Source of the DNA: Fremontodendron californicum
Lineage: Eukaryota > Streptophyta > Magnoliopsida > Malvales > Malvaceae
Direction: 5' to 3'
Assembly: GCA_030761205.1 (NCBI GenBank)
Contig: JAULJL010000028.1
Coordinates: forward strand, 13,746,001-13,810,000
DNA length: 64,000 nucleotides
Part shown: positions 10,199-22,468 of the stretch, piece by piece
Position numbering within the stretch: position 1 is the first letter of the stretch
Layout: each line of letters starts with the position of its first letter
The notes under the pieces: generated by a model
Seen by the model: the letters and a program-made list of their open reading frames with translations, nothing else
Databases searched by the model: none
What the model was told of the DNA's origin: nothing
Made by a program: the position numbers and the translations under genes

Positions 10199-12331
10199 AG
10201 AAGCATTATGCTTAAAAAAAATGTGATGCTATGCACATGGGAATTCGAATGATTCCAAATATAGAAATGGAAATTCTATATATCTATCTCCCCTGAGAAT
10301 TGCTTTTCAAAGAGAATATTCATGCTTGATATGATGAATGGCCATTTTTCATATTCCCTTCACTAAGAAGAAATTATCCCTAGTTACCCCTTTGAGCCTT
10401 AGGAATTACTTCTTTCGTTGAACCCTGATCAAGGATCACCCTCTACACTGGAGGGCAAATACGAGGAAAAATAATCAAAATCATGGCAAAAAAAGAGAGC
10501 CATTAGAAAATGTGAAATCAAAGAATGGCAAATGAAAGCCAGCAATAAAAAAAGGGACAAATGTCTCAAGAATAAATTATCCTCGGGAAATGATCCTTGA
10601 TTCAATTACCCTTAAACATATTTTGGGCCTATTTTATCCTTTCCTTCTAAACTCGAACCTTGGCCTACATTACGTACTTTAAAAGTCTATTTTGATCAAG
10701 CATAGGTATTTAATTTGAAAGGTTTTTCTCAGAATTCATCCCATCTTTTGAATTGACATTTTTACCTTGGAAGCATTTAGAATTCTCAAATGTATGGTAG
10801 AATACAACAACAAAAAATGATGGTTTAAGCCGAAAACCCGCAAAGGGTGACTTAATATCGAATGGCGGACACTTGAGTTGAAAACCCGTAAAGGGCGGTT
10901 CAAGTACTGATTAAAATTTGAATCAATGCTTCGTGCAAAGGGGGAGAAAGTATTTGAAAATTAGAAGGAAAGGGGAACAAGTCAGTTTGACGTAGCTACG
11001 GAAGCCGAGAGATTATCCAAGTAAATTGACCGCTCAAGAGAAATTTCAGATGATTTGAAAAATGAGGGGTCTAAGATATTCTGTATCCAGAGCATCAACA
11101 ACCTATAACTTTACATTTGTTTCTTACATCCTTGATCCGCTTTTATCATTTTAAAACATTTTGTTGCAATAAATTTTTGTTATTCTTTTATGACATTTGC
11201 TTGTTTCATATTTTCTTTCATACATTTTTGAGATTGCATTTTGTTGCAATAAATCACGGGTAAGGCCTTCGGGCACCATTTTAAAAGATCTTCGGGCACC
11301 ATTTTTAAGATATTTGGGCACCATTTTAAAGATCTTAGGGCACCATTTTAAAGACCTTCGGGCACAATTTTTAAGACCTTCGAGCATAATTTTTCAAATC
11401 ACGTGTAAGGCCTTCAGGCACCATTTCTAAAGACCTTCAGGAACCATTTTAAAGACCTTGTAGCACCATTTTTAAGACATTCGGGCACCATTTTTAAGAC
11501 CTCCGGGCACCATTTTAAAGACCTTCGGGCACCATTTTTAAGGACCTTCGGGCACCATTTTTAAGACCTCCGGGCACCATTTTTAAAGACCTTCGGGCAC
11601 CATTTTAAGACCTCCAGGCACTATTTTAAAGACCTTTGGGCACCTTTTTTAAAGACCTTCGGGCACTATTTTCAAGACCTTCGGGCACCATTTTTAAAGA
11701 CCTTCGGGCACCATTTTAAAGACCTTCGGGCACCATTTTTAAAGACCTTCGGGCACCATTTTCAAGAACTTCGGGCACCATTTTAAAGACCTTCAGGCAC
11801 CATTTTTAAAGATCTTCGGGCACCATTTTCAAGACCTCCGGGCACTATTTTTAAAGACCTTCGGGCACCATTTTTAAGACCTCCAGGCACCATTTTAAAG
11901 ATCTTTGGGCACCATTTTTAAGACCTCCGGGCACTATTTTTACGACCTTCGGGCTCTATTTTTAAGACCTTCGGGCATAATTTTTCAAATCATGAGTAAG
12001 GCCTCCGAGCACCTTTTTTAAGAACTTCGGGCACCATTTTTAAGACCTTCAGGCATAGTTTTTCTTTTGAAATCGAACTCGCCTCCTTAAGATGGGTCGA
12101 TTCTTGATTAGTCAGGGAATTCAATTTAAGGGCAAAATCTTCAATTTATAGCTTTTAAAAAAAAAACAAAACAAAATTTGAGGAAAAATGGAAAAATGAC
12201 GAAAAAGAAGAAATGAAAAAAGAAAACCCCTTTCCCTTTCCTTCACATGTGATTTCACTAACCGTACAAAATTAGTGTTTGTTTATCTTTGCCTGATTCT
12301 TGATTCTCAGCAATAGCCAAAGAGGGACAGC
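10199..12331 (+). other. 3' untranslated region of E2, with polypurine tract at its end
   Basis: No coding sequence is seen. Around 10820-10915 the phrase GAAAACCCG(C/T)AAAGGG occurs twice about 60 bp apart, a motif pair often seen near the 3' end of TAT-type elements. A minisatellite fills 11263-12060. The stretch ends in CAAAGAGGGACAGC (about 12317-12331), a plausible polypurine tract directly before the LTR start TATAAACACC. Confidence 0.7.
11263..12060 (+). repeat. Minisatellite, about 23-bp unit, roughly 35 copies
   Basis: The unit CCTTCGGGCACCATTTTTAAAGA recurs without spacers for about 800 bp. Units vary between 21 and 25 bp through loss or gain of T and A, with frequent CTTCGGG/CTCCGGG/CTTCAGG variants. 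It is bounded on the left by a repeated TTGTTGCAATAAAT phrase (11160 and 11241). It lies wholly in the 3' untranslated region of E2, where TAT/Ogre elements are known to carry tandem repeats that can seed satellites. Confidence 0.92.
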
Positions 12332-14862
12332 TATAAACACCAAATTTTGTTCGGACCCCTAAATCAAGTACATGTTGTTCCTAAATTGATGTTTCAGAAT
12401 GCTAAAAAGGCTTTTCTCATCCTGCAGGGGGTACTCCGAGGCTTACTCTAAGAAAGCAGACAGAAAAAGTCAAAATCAAAAAAGTCATCCTCAGAAAAAG
12501 TCAACCCCGAAAAAGTCAACCCCAAAAAGTCAACTACTAAAAAGTCAACCCATTTTCAAAATCAAGATTTGAGGTTCAATTAAAAAATGGTGAAAGAATT
12601 TTGATAATCCGAGGTCTACATTGAAAGATATGGAGTTCGAAAGTTGGGTTACGAGATTTAGTAGAAAGAAAACCCTAATTTGGGAAATTTGGGAAAACGT
12701 GCTTTAAATAATCAAATTGGTCAGAATTGAAGGTCTCAAATGAAAGATAAGAACTGACTATGGGTAATTGAGAAGCCACTTGGAAGAAAAACTGATAGAA
12801 AAGTCAATTCGAAAGAAAATCAACAATTAGGGTTTTTTGGTGGATTTCGGTGAAATTTGGAGGAATTACAGAATTGGCCTGATTTGGTAGGAATAAGGCC
12901 CCTAATTGATGAGAAATGATTAAAAAAGGATAGCCCAAGGCTCAGTTTGAAGAAAATCTAAAAATCGAACTTGTTTTGAGTAAAACCGGGTTTCGGATGC
13001 AAAAGGACAAAATTGGAAAATGTGGGAAAAATAGCAAATGAACTCCAAAGTTCTGAAAATTTGCAAAGCTCATTCTTAAATCATTTTGAAGAGATTGGGT
13101 AAGAAAATCTTGTATCGGAGTTCGTTTACAAAATGGCCAAATACCGGGCCTACTATGTAGAAATTCAAAAGGATAAATCCCGAAAAAATAGCAAATGAAC
13201 TCCAAAAATTTTAAAAATTTGCAAATATCATTTTTAAATTATTTGGAAGATATTGGAAAAAGAAAATCTTGATTCGCAGTTCGTTTGCAAAATGGCCAAA
13301 TTCCGGGTCCCCTATACAGTAATTCAAGCAGATAAATCCCGAAAAAATAGCAAATGAGCTCCAAAAATAATGAAAACTTCCAGATCACATTTTTAAATTA
13401 TTTGGAAAAGATTGGTGAAGAAAAATCTGCATTCGAAGCTCGTTTAAAAAATGGCATAAAAAGGGTAATTTTGAAAATAAATCCGAAATAAATAGCAAAT
13501 GGACTCGAAAAATTTTGAAAACTTCCAGAATTCAATTTTTTATTATTTCATAAGTATTAAAAAAGAAAATTTGGATTTGGATTCTGTTTTCTATTTATTT
13601 AGGTTCGAGAGGCAAAAAGATCATTTCACTAAAGAAACCAAAAATGGCAAATTTGTAATTGAGGAAAATATGAAAGAAGAAGGAATTACTGGGATTTTTC
13701 TTCCCTTGGTCAGCCAACAAAGAGGAGAAGAAGGAAGCTTGAACAATTTAATTCCCTAGTCACTATCAAGCCACATGCTACCACTAACACCTTGCAAATG
13801 GTCCCCCCTTTCATCCAATGGCTTAGGAGCCTTGTAGGAAAGTTGAATGCACCATCCAATGGCCAAGTTTCAATGCCAAGATGACATTTTCATTTTTCAT
13901 GAAAGAACCCTCATCTAATGGCCAAGAATGGAAGAAAAAAATGAGCACAATTCATCTAAGGGTGAGCATCTATTCGGTTAAGCAAGGGAGTGCATGGGAT
14001 TATCTCTTTTCATCCAATGGCTTAGGCCATCTACAAGGGCTGAGTACACATGTTGAGGGCTAGATTTAATTTACAAGATGTCATTTTCATGTGCATTTTT
14101 GCTTGCATGTGCATTTTTCCTTACATGGCTTCGGCAACTTCATTTTTGTATGCCTTGCATGTGCATTTTTCCTTTTGCTTCTTAACTTGTTTGCATCTCC
14201 ATGCCATGAACTTGTACATTTTGATTTTAGTATGCCATGTGCTTATGAAAATGCTATGATAAAATGCCATCATTTTGTTCCATGACCATTCGGCAACTCC
14301 ATTTTTGTATGCCTTGCATGTGCATTTTCCTTTTACTTCTTTACTTGTTTGCATCTCCATGCCATTAGCTTGTGCATTTTGGTTTTAGTATGTCACATGC
14401 TTATGAAAATGTCATGACATTATGCATCTTAATATGATTTTTCATGTACTTGTGTCATTTACTAGATAGGATTGCATTAGAGCAACATGTAGCTACATTC
14501 GGCCTCTTCATGCATCCCTTGCCTTATCATGCATTTGCATTTTGTTTAGGTAACATGCTTTGCATTATCATATCTTGAAAATGTGTATTAGTTGCTGTTT
14601 GTTCCAGCATTGACATTAGTTTCATTGGCCATTGTATCTTCATAGTATTTTTATGCATGTTTATTACATTTTAGGTCTAGGCCATGTTGATATTGCCATG
14701 CATTTTGGGTCTTAAATAACATTGGTATTATCATGCATTACTATGATATTTAGGTCTTAGGTTACATTAGAATTTTCATGCATATTCATAACATATTAGG
14801 TCCAAGTCATATTTGCATTATCAAGCATTGCATGCATATTGAGTTAGGATAGCATTTATTGC
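12332..14862 (+). repeat. Truncated 3' LTR of E2
   Basis: It starts TATAAACACCAAATTTTG after the polypurine tract (usual TG changed to TA) and aligns with E1 (inverted) and the copy at 60072. It contains the AGTCAA cluster at 12478-12548, the approximately 158-bp array at about 13020-13520, and a tandem duplication of about 160 bp at roughly 14133-14440. Homology stops at 14862, where the next base begins opposite-strand protease sequence. About 2.3 kb or more of the LTR is missing. Confidence 0.8.
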
Positions 14863-17506
14863 CATTGTCAAAGAGTACTTGGGGTAGAATGTGCCCCTTG
14901 CAGGTAGTGGTGATATGGAGAGCCTTGGTGGATCCTATTCCATTCGATGGTATCTCATCATAACTGAAGGAGATGTAATCATCTGCAGTGATGTTTCCCA
15001 CCAACCGATCTAATTTCTCCACTGATATGTTGTTGGCTACATAAGCTTGGTTCAAAATTCTCAGCAAAGCATTTCGGTGTGGCTTTGAGTTTAACAGCAG
15101 TAAAAGTACTGAAATCCTTGCCGGTTGGAGGTGTAATTGCTCTACCACACTGTACTCGCTATTTTTAATGAACTTTAGGAACTCACAGGCTTTCTTCTCA
15201 TTCATCGGCTCCTTTACTTTACTAACTGGAGCTAGATCCTTTCCTAGCTCACCAGGTTGTTCTACCTCCATAGGGTTTAGTCCCACTACCTTTTTTCCTT
15301 TGTCAAGTCCTCTTGTCTTTCCAGGTTCAACTGTCCCAGGGGCATAACATCTACCGCTTCGAGTTAAGTGCCCCACCCCGGTTACATCCATGATCGCTGC
15401 CTGATGGTTTGAAGATCCTAGCATCGCCATAATGCATTCATACTTCCATGGAATCGTCAGGTGACGACAATTCTAGGATCATCTTTGGAGCAGGTCCCTC
15501 GACTACTGGAATAGCCTTTACCTCAGGCTCATCATAATATATGATCAGGGGTCTATCTATCCCATAACCGATCTCATTCATACTGATTTCAGGCTCTTCT
15601 ATCTTTTCAGAAAATTGGGCCTCGCCCATATCCATTATCTTTTGAACCTTTGCTAAAAACTCTTCACAGTACTGAATGGTGTGCCCCTTACACTTATAGT
15701 ATTAGCAAAAATCTTCCACCTGGCTGACTATCTTCCCCACATCTGATTTCGGCTTAACCAACCCCGTCTTGACCATCTCAAACCAAACCCTGATCATAGG
15801 AATTTTTACTTTCTAGATATCTCTTTTTACCCTTTCGAGCTCTCCTGACATGATTGCGTTGACCTTGGCCTCCGTATGATTAGGCAATGGGTTTCCCGCA
15901 ATATTATATCCATTTTTCGGGCAGAATTTCAAGACTTCTACATCAATAAGGCTCTGAACCTTGCGCTTGAAGTAGTACAAGTCTCGATTGAATGTCCTTG
16001 GATCCCCTCATGGTACGTGCAATGAGCGTTGGAGTCATACCATTTGGGATATGGAGGTTTTAGAGGCTGAAGATAGATAGGTGCAATAAATTGCCCCTAT
16101 AGGAGCTTCAGGTATAACTAGCTGTAAGTACCGGGGATAGGGTTATATTGAGGTTTTTGGCTATTCCTCACAGAACTTTGATCATTTCGGGGAATGTTTT
16201 GCATGTTTGGGGTAGTGTTTGGTGGAATGAATATCACAGGAGATATGCCAGTCCGATATGGTTGCTGTGGTATGGCTGTGTAGGGAAAAGTATTCTAAGT
16301 GAGGCTATTTATAGCTGGATAGTATGGATTGTAGGTTGGGTAAGGTGTATAGGGCGATGGAGGTAAAAATGGTCAGTTTTTGAAACTGACTGCGTGAGCC
16401 TCCCCTTCCTTTTTCTTGGCAGGAGCTGTTTTCTTGTGGACGGCTGGTTCTCCATTATCCATCTTTTCACTTTTGATGGCAGACTCAATCATCTCTCCAG
16501 ATATGACCATATCTGCGAAATTCTTAGTGGCATTCCCCACTAACTTCTCATAGTATGGTGCCTTCAAAGTATTAATGAAGAGAACCGTAGTTTCTTTATC
16601 AGTCAACGGTGGCTGCACCTGGGTAGCCATGTCTGTCCATTTTTGGGCATACTGTTTAAAGCTTTCAGTAGCTTGCTTCTCCATATTTTTCAGGGATAGT
16701 CTATCTGGTACCATGTCAGAGACGTGCTTGTAGTGTTCCAGGAATGCTCTAGCCAAATTCGTCCATGATCGAATCTTGTTGCGGGTGAGTTGATGTATGG
16801 AGTGGCAGATCCGGTGAGGCTATCTTGGAAACAATGGATGAGTAACTTCTCATCGCTATCTTGTCTGATCATTTTCTAGTAATACATCGTCAAATGTGAT
16901 GAAGGATTGGTGGTCTTGTTGTACTTCTCAAAATCCGGTGTCGTGAACTTGGGCGAGATCACTAAACTGAAGATCAAACTTATCTCTTTGGCATCAGGGC
17001 TTCTGAACAATTCTGCCCCTTCCATGGCCCTCAGCCTTTCTTCCAATAGCTAATACTTCTTTTGTGATTCAGCTGTTTCGACCCTTTTCAGTTTTGCCAC
17101 CTTCCTCTTTTCTTGTTCGGCAAGCTCATCCAGGTTTGGGATATCGATAAGATCTGTCAGGATTGCCCCCAGATTTACCCTAACTGGCATCTATTTTTGT
17201 ACCCTATATTGGGTTGAGTATACATGAAAGGTGTTTCAGCTGCCGGAGGTGGACTATCTATATTCTACGTAGGTTGGCCGTTTGTCAGTACGGCTTTTTG
17301 CTAACCCTCTTTGCCCCTCTGACTCCCTGGTTCTAATCCTAGGGCTGAGTTTTCCATGTGTCCCTTTCCCTTAACTACGACGGACACCAATTCCATCAGC
17401 TTAATCATCTGATCCTCAATTCAACCTGAGATTTGGCCAATTGTTTCCTTAACTCAGCTTGTGCCCTTTCCATTCTCTCCATTCGGGCAAGCTGCTTATT
17501 TTCCAT
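14863..17506 (-). pseudogene. gag and start of protease, family E element F
   Basis: Read on the minus strand, a gag frame begins near 17506 (MENKQLARMERMERAQ, a heptad-rich start). It passes through a Retrotrans_gag-type region (RAFLEHYKHVSDMVPDR and ESFKQYAQKW, 16756-16373). A degraded zinc-knuckle region follows (KCKGHTIQYC near 15690), then the linker also found in E2 (IIYYDEPEVK, GHLTRSGRCYAPG). It stops abruptly inside the protease active site (VLFDNG) at 14863. Gag would form the particle that packages element RNA. It is broken by several stops and frame changes. Confidence 0.82.
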
Positions 17507-17798
17507 GATCCTGACTTGTGATCGAGTATTATATCGATGCGGAGTGTTTCTCTTTGGGAGTTTTGATGGGCGCCTAATTTTAATCCTTAGAATGGCACAT
17601 TATTATTATCAGCTTATTAAGTGTATGCAAGGATGCATGAAAAAATCAATGCATGACTGATCAAACAAATGGATGAATGAATGTATGATTCTATAATTTT
17701 ATGGAATGAGATGGATCGAATAATAGTATTTGCCTTAAGATCAAATTCCAACACAAAGGTTTTTCATTGATTCATAAAAACTTTTTACAAATCCTCTC
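17507..17798 (-). other. Spacer between ORF1 and gag of element F
   Basis: About 290 bp between the stop of ORF1 (17799) and the start of gag (about 17506). No coding sequence is apparent. It is rich in TGCATGCAT-like words. Confidence 0.5.
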
Positions 17799-18905
17799 TC
17801 ACTCTCGGGTTACATAAAAAGATCGGATCTGCTCATATTTGTCTTGAGCCTCCTTTAAGAAGTTCAGCAGGCGCTGTCCATGCTCTCCTGTCGGGTTGAC
17901 ATCACACCTCAGAGTCTTTACCTTCTTCGACATCTCTTTGGCCTTGACCACAGCCTTGCGGATCTGCCTAGTCAGGTGGTCTATATACTACTGCCTTTCC
18001 AAGGTCTCAGTCTTCCACCTGGTGCTGGCATCCAAAGCTAAGTCATTTGCCTGGCTCCATTCGGCCATCCTCTCTTTGTATTCCCAGATGATTGCATCGA
18101 TGTCAGTCTTCTAAACTTGCAACTGATGCTCTAAGGTCTGAATGGTCGCATGGAGTGTCTCATTTTCCTTGCATAGCATGGATGTCCTTTCCCTCTTATT
18201 TCCCAATTGGCTTTCAATAGCTCATTCTCTTGCAGGCATCTTTCCAACTTGGTCGAAATCAGTGACTGTGCATCTTCCTACTTTTGCCGCTCATGAGAAA
18301 ATCAGGACTCATTTTCTTTGTTTTCCTTAGCTTTACCCTTCCAGAAGTCTAGTTCTTTCTGAAGCTTTTTGATCTCTTTCTCATGGGCGCTCAAAGACCT
18401 GCTAGTTCTAGCAAACTTTCCCTTGGTTCTTAACCTCTTGTTTTCCTGATGCAAGTCCCATATATCGGATTGTGTCGTTCACTGGCCATTTTTCGTGTCT
18501 TGACCTCTTGGACCTCAAGCCTGGTCTTCAAATCCTCGACATACTCTAGAAGCTTATCACATTCTCGCTTCAATTTCCCTTTGCCTTTTTCTAATTCTTG
18601 CCTGACAAGCTCAATCTCTATTGATACCACAGGCTCTAGCTGAAGGATTGTCGGATAGACAGAGGCATCTTCGGTAGGGAGTACTATGTCGTGGATCCTC
18701 TTGGCCTTCCAAACAAAGTATCCAGGAGTAGCGTTATAGGTATATCTACCCAATTCTGATCGGTGCAACTTCCTCCATGACTTGATGAGCTCACGTGTTT
18801 CCTTCATGTACCCGGGCCCATCATATGCAAAATCTACCAAAGTGTGCCCTTCAGTCATCTGGATAAACTGCTTAGACCCATACTGTCTTCATACCAGGAG
18901 TGACG
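17799..18905 (-). pseudogene. ORF1 C-terminal half (coiled coil) of element F
   Basis: This continues the protein begun at 38611. It starts with the block LLV.RQYGSKQFIQ, then MTEGHTLVDFAYDGPGYMKE (18858 down). From about 18650 to 17810 it is a long charged stretch (LVRQELEKGKGKLKRE, KKLQKELDFWKGK, KERMAEWSQAND) predicted by eye to be coiled coil, ending at a TGA at 17799-17801. Such a plant-specific domain (DUF7745-like) plus coiled coil forms an extra ORF upstream of gag in some TAT elements; its function is unknown. The copia insertion at 18906 cuts it from its N-terminal half at 37517-38631. Confidence 0.7.
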
Positions 18906-20584
18906 TGTTGGTGTAACCCTACAAGCCAATCTAGTTGGGCTTGTAAGACACTATTTATATATTCATGTATTGCACATTATAGTTTATTAATTATAATTGA
19001 GGTGTTTCTTTATCCATAAGTATTGTTATAATTGTTATAAATAACTTGTGAAGATAAAGCCCATGAGACACAATGGCATTGTAAATTAATTGTAAGGAGT
19101 TGCAATTATGAGGACCTTATGCTTCAATGCCGTGTTTCTAAAACAGTTCCTGGTCATTGTATTGTCAAGACAGGCATTGACAATGCTCAAAAGACTGGCA
19201 TATGTTAAGCCTTCATGCACTTGATGCATGCAACCGGTCTCATAGGTTGAAAGTATAGAGATACTTGGGGATAACATATGGGTGCTTGGTAGTTGAACAA
19301 ATTCACTGAACATGACCCACTATGAGAGTTCCATTTGGTATTTCACTCAAGGGTCTATGGTAAATACTCTCAAGTGTTAATAGTGTAAGTAATCCTTTGA
19401 CTTGTGACACCAGGTCATCATGTATATGAACTGTCATACTTAGGTTTCATCACGAACGGGTCCCAATGACGTGGATGCTTATGGTAGGGTGTTATTGAGT
19501 ATAACATGAAGCATACGAAGATGAATGAGTGGTCCAGAGAGGATTCATCACCCCAAGTGATATGAGGGGACATATCTCACATGTATCTGGCTTATATTAA
19601 CTTATGAAAGTCCTTGGCCAAGGCAATACATAAGGAGTTAATATTAAAGTTGCAGATCTAATATGGAATGGGATTAAGATAGGACACTGAACCATGATCT
19701 TTCCTATCCCGGGATATTTGATGAAGGGATCGAATTACACAGATATATTGTACACGAAAGGCTAGTCGAAGCTTTGATGACTCTCTTGACATTTGGGTGG
19801 TCATGATGCATTGCTAGATGCCACTCATGATCTATAAATATAAAAAGGAAATTCTTAATTGAATTAATTATATTTATTGCCAACATGTTAAGGGCCTAAT
19901 AGGTCACACACAAAAGGTGATTAATGAAATTAAAATGAGATTGGGCCAGATTAAATATTCATTAAGTGTTGTGGGCTTATTGTGAATATTTAATAATATG
20001 TATAAGGGCTTTAGTGCAGTTAGTCCAATAGTTGGAATGCACTAAACCTACTTATATATATATATGCTTATGTTGTTGCCGCCTCCCCCCTTAAAGATTT
20101 ACCTGAAATCGGTGCCTTTCACTCCCCTAAGTGTGAATCGGCTGGATAGCAAGAGAGAAGGGAGAATTCGATTCTTCTTGTTTCTTTTGGCTAACTAAGG
20201 TAGAGGAGGAAGGTTTCTCACAACCTAGACTACTAGCATCATCTTGGCAAAACATAATCTCAACCTTATGAAGGTTTTCAGATCACATGTGTGGAATACT
20301 GTTAGAGGTGGACAATTGGACGGCTTTGGTTTTCGACAAGCGAGCTTTGTGTACAAGAACAAGAACGTCAAGAATCTGTCTTGAGGTTTCGGCAATCTCC
20401 AATATAGAGGTATGAGATTTTGATTGTTATCTGTTCTTGACAGTCTAATCGTTTTAAATTCACAGGCAGATCCTTGGAGGGATTCGGTTTTCTCTATATT
20501 TTATTTTATTCCGCTTCATTGTATGTTTAACTTGTTGATTAAATTATAGATTATCTCTGTTTGAGCATGAGCCGAATCCCAATA
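18906..20584 (+). repeat. 5' LTR of the copia element
   Basis: It matches 35842-37516 along its full length, with a few percent differences by eye. It begins TGTTGGTGTAACCC and ends CCCAATA. A TATA-like run (CTTATATATATATATGC) lies at about 20049-20066. Confidence 0.92.
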
Positions 20585-20585
20585 G

Positions 20586-20597
20586 TGGTATCAGAGC
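20586..20597 (+). other. Primer binding site, initiator tRNA-Met
   Basis: TGGTATCAGAGC one base after the 5' LTR is the exact complement of the 3' end of plant initiator tRNA-Met and is the usual copia PBS. Confidence 0.95.
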
Positions 20598-22408
20598 CTC
20601 GCTTATGTTATTCCTATATGATCTATGCTTTGATTGTTACCTTTAACAAAACTGTTTTGTTCTTTAAGTCATTTTGATCCGATTGTCACTAACCAAAATT
20701 GTGACAATTTGCACTTGTAATGTTTCGATGAAGGAAACAGTAAATTATGGTGAATTCTTGTTGATTAATTGGTTTTAAATTGTTTTAAACTAACTAACGC
20801 AACTGGCGAAAGTTTGGCAGCAATTGAGAACTGTTTTGCTTGCTTTGCACAGATTTGGTGATTTTTGTGAGAAAAACATGTAGATTTTTCTTGGCTGATT
20901 TTTAGGATTTAAAATTTCTTGGAATTGTTCTTGGCAAGCCTGAAAAATCATAAAACTGATATAGCATTGAAAAGTTGGAAGCTGTGAAAAGCGGATAGAC
21001 AGCCTATAGGGAGAGAAGGAGGCGACGGCTACATCTGATAGCCACAGCCTGCGCCTTCCCTTACTAGGGTTTTCGCTTCTATCAGATTCTCACAGCTTAT
21101 GTATTTTAGCAATACTGAGTTACTAATGTTGTAGTGTCCTAGTTGAGATACAACACTAAAATTAGTAACCATGGTAATATTGTTAAATTAATTAAATCAC
21201 CAAAATAAGAATTTACATAAATATTCAATTAAATTGTTTAATTGGATAATAATTTAATTAAAGGAAATAATCCTAATTGGATTAGGATTTATTATAGTGA
21301 GATTAGAATAAATGTTTATTATTTTTTTTGAATTAAATTATGGATCAAATATAATCATTGAATGGTAACTAGAGATTAAAGCATGATTTATATATTCATA
21401 AATTGTTTGTGAATGTATGGGATGATTATAGACTTAGACCCAATATGATTGTGGATTGTTGAATTTATTTTTATGGTTTTTATTAATTAAATAGGGACTG
21501 CGTGCCCTACCTTATCTCTCATTTTCTGGAGTTGTAAAAATTCTTTCCTCACCTAATTTCCCTCAAATGTAACTTGAGATTTCTTTATTACAAATGTAAT
21601 TAGTTACATCAAAGTGTAAAATTAGGATTAGCTAGGAATAATTTTTGTAACTTGAAGATGAAGATAGGCACCATGAAGATAAAGAGATTACAAGCAAGCT
21701 TTGAAGACTATGTATGTAATCACCTAGGAATTTGACCAACTAATTTCCTTTGATGGCTCAAGGAAATTAGATTAGAAAAGTCCATAACCATCCAAGTAGA
21801 AAATATGTTATAGATTTATTTTATGTGATATTATAAATGCTATGAATGTTTGATATGATGAAACTTATAAAGAAAAAAGAAATCCCTCTTTATAATATTG
21901 AGTCACATATTTCGCATGATAAAGTTGCCTTCCATCATCATAACAAGATAACTAGAGTTCTTTCAGTAGGAGTCTTATTGAGTTACTCAGAGTCAAACTA
22001 CTGTACGAACATGTTTGAGTTATGAAGTTGGGTCTTACTCAACCAATGCCATGTTGTCTGGATGCGCAAAACTTGACCACATGGTGTTAAAGGCAAAGTT
22101 AGGCGAAGTACATATGATATGCTTAGACAAAGAGTTATCCCCTAACTGATCTGGGAATTGCAATTGATAAGCTATGTTATCTACCCAACTAGGCTTTTTG
22201 TAATTTGTTGAGGCACTAAAGGTTGCAACATGTTGAAAGGGATCCCAGCCCACTAGAAATACCTTGATGAGATTTCCGAATAATAGTGAGGGCTATTATC
22301 TCGAAAAATTAGTGGGAGAACTAATAATAGATTTAATACGTCATCTTGAATTGGTATAAATGCATGAATATAACTGATATATACTTTTTCCATATTAGGT
22401 TGTTGAAA
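20598..22408 (+). other. Long leader of the copia element, no gene recognised
   Basis: About 1.8 kb of AT-rich sequence between the PBS and the likely gag start at 22409. No gag-like frame is visible on the plus strand. A 72-codon open frame on the minus strand (22035-22253) has no feature I recognise. The length suggests an old insertion or a long untranslated leader. It contains an inverted pair of short words around 21113-21165 (ACTAATGTTGTAGTGT against ACAACACTAAAATTAGT). Confidence 0.45.
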
Positions 22409-22468
22409 ATGGTTAATACTTTAACTTCACTGAGCGGCATTATGAATGCCATTAGTCCAAAATGTTTG

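Larger units (their letters stand above)
4828..14862 (+). mobile_element. E2: decayed TAT/Ogre-like Ty3/gypsy element, 5' truncated
   Basis: In order it holds the C-terminal part of gag, an aspartic protease, RT, RNase H, a second archaeal-type RNase H, integrase, a long 3' untranslated region with a minisatellite, a polypurine tract (about 12317-12331) and a truncated 3' LTR. The order RT-RH-aRH-INT places it in the TAT lineage (Ogre/Retand type). The left edge at 4828 is where LTR E1 interrupts gag; the right edge at 14862 is a breakpoint inside the 3' LTR, after which the sequence switches to the opposite-strand gag-protease of another family copy. Many stops and frameshifts show it is long dead. 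Confidence 0.85.

Noticed and set aside
11263..12060. Regular short repeats resembling a CRISPR array
   Set aside because: Units are contiguous with no unique spacers, vary in length, lie in a plant retroelement 3' region, and no cas genes are present.
22035..22253. 72-codon minus-strand frame in the copia leader
   Set aside because: No motif recognised, opposite strand to the element, and short enough to be chance.
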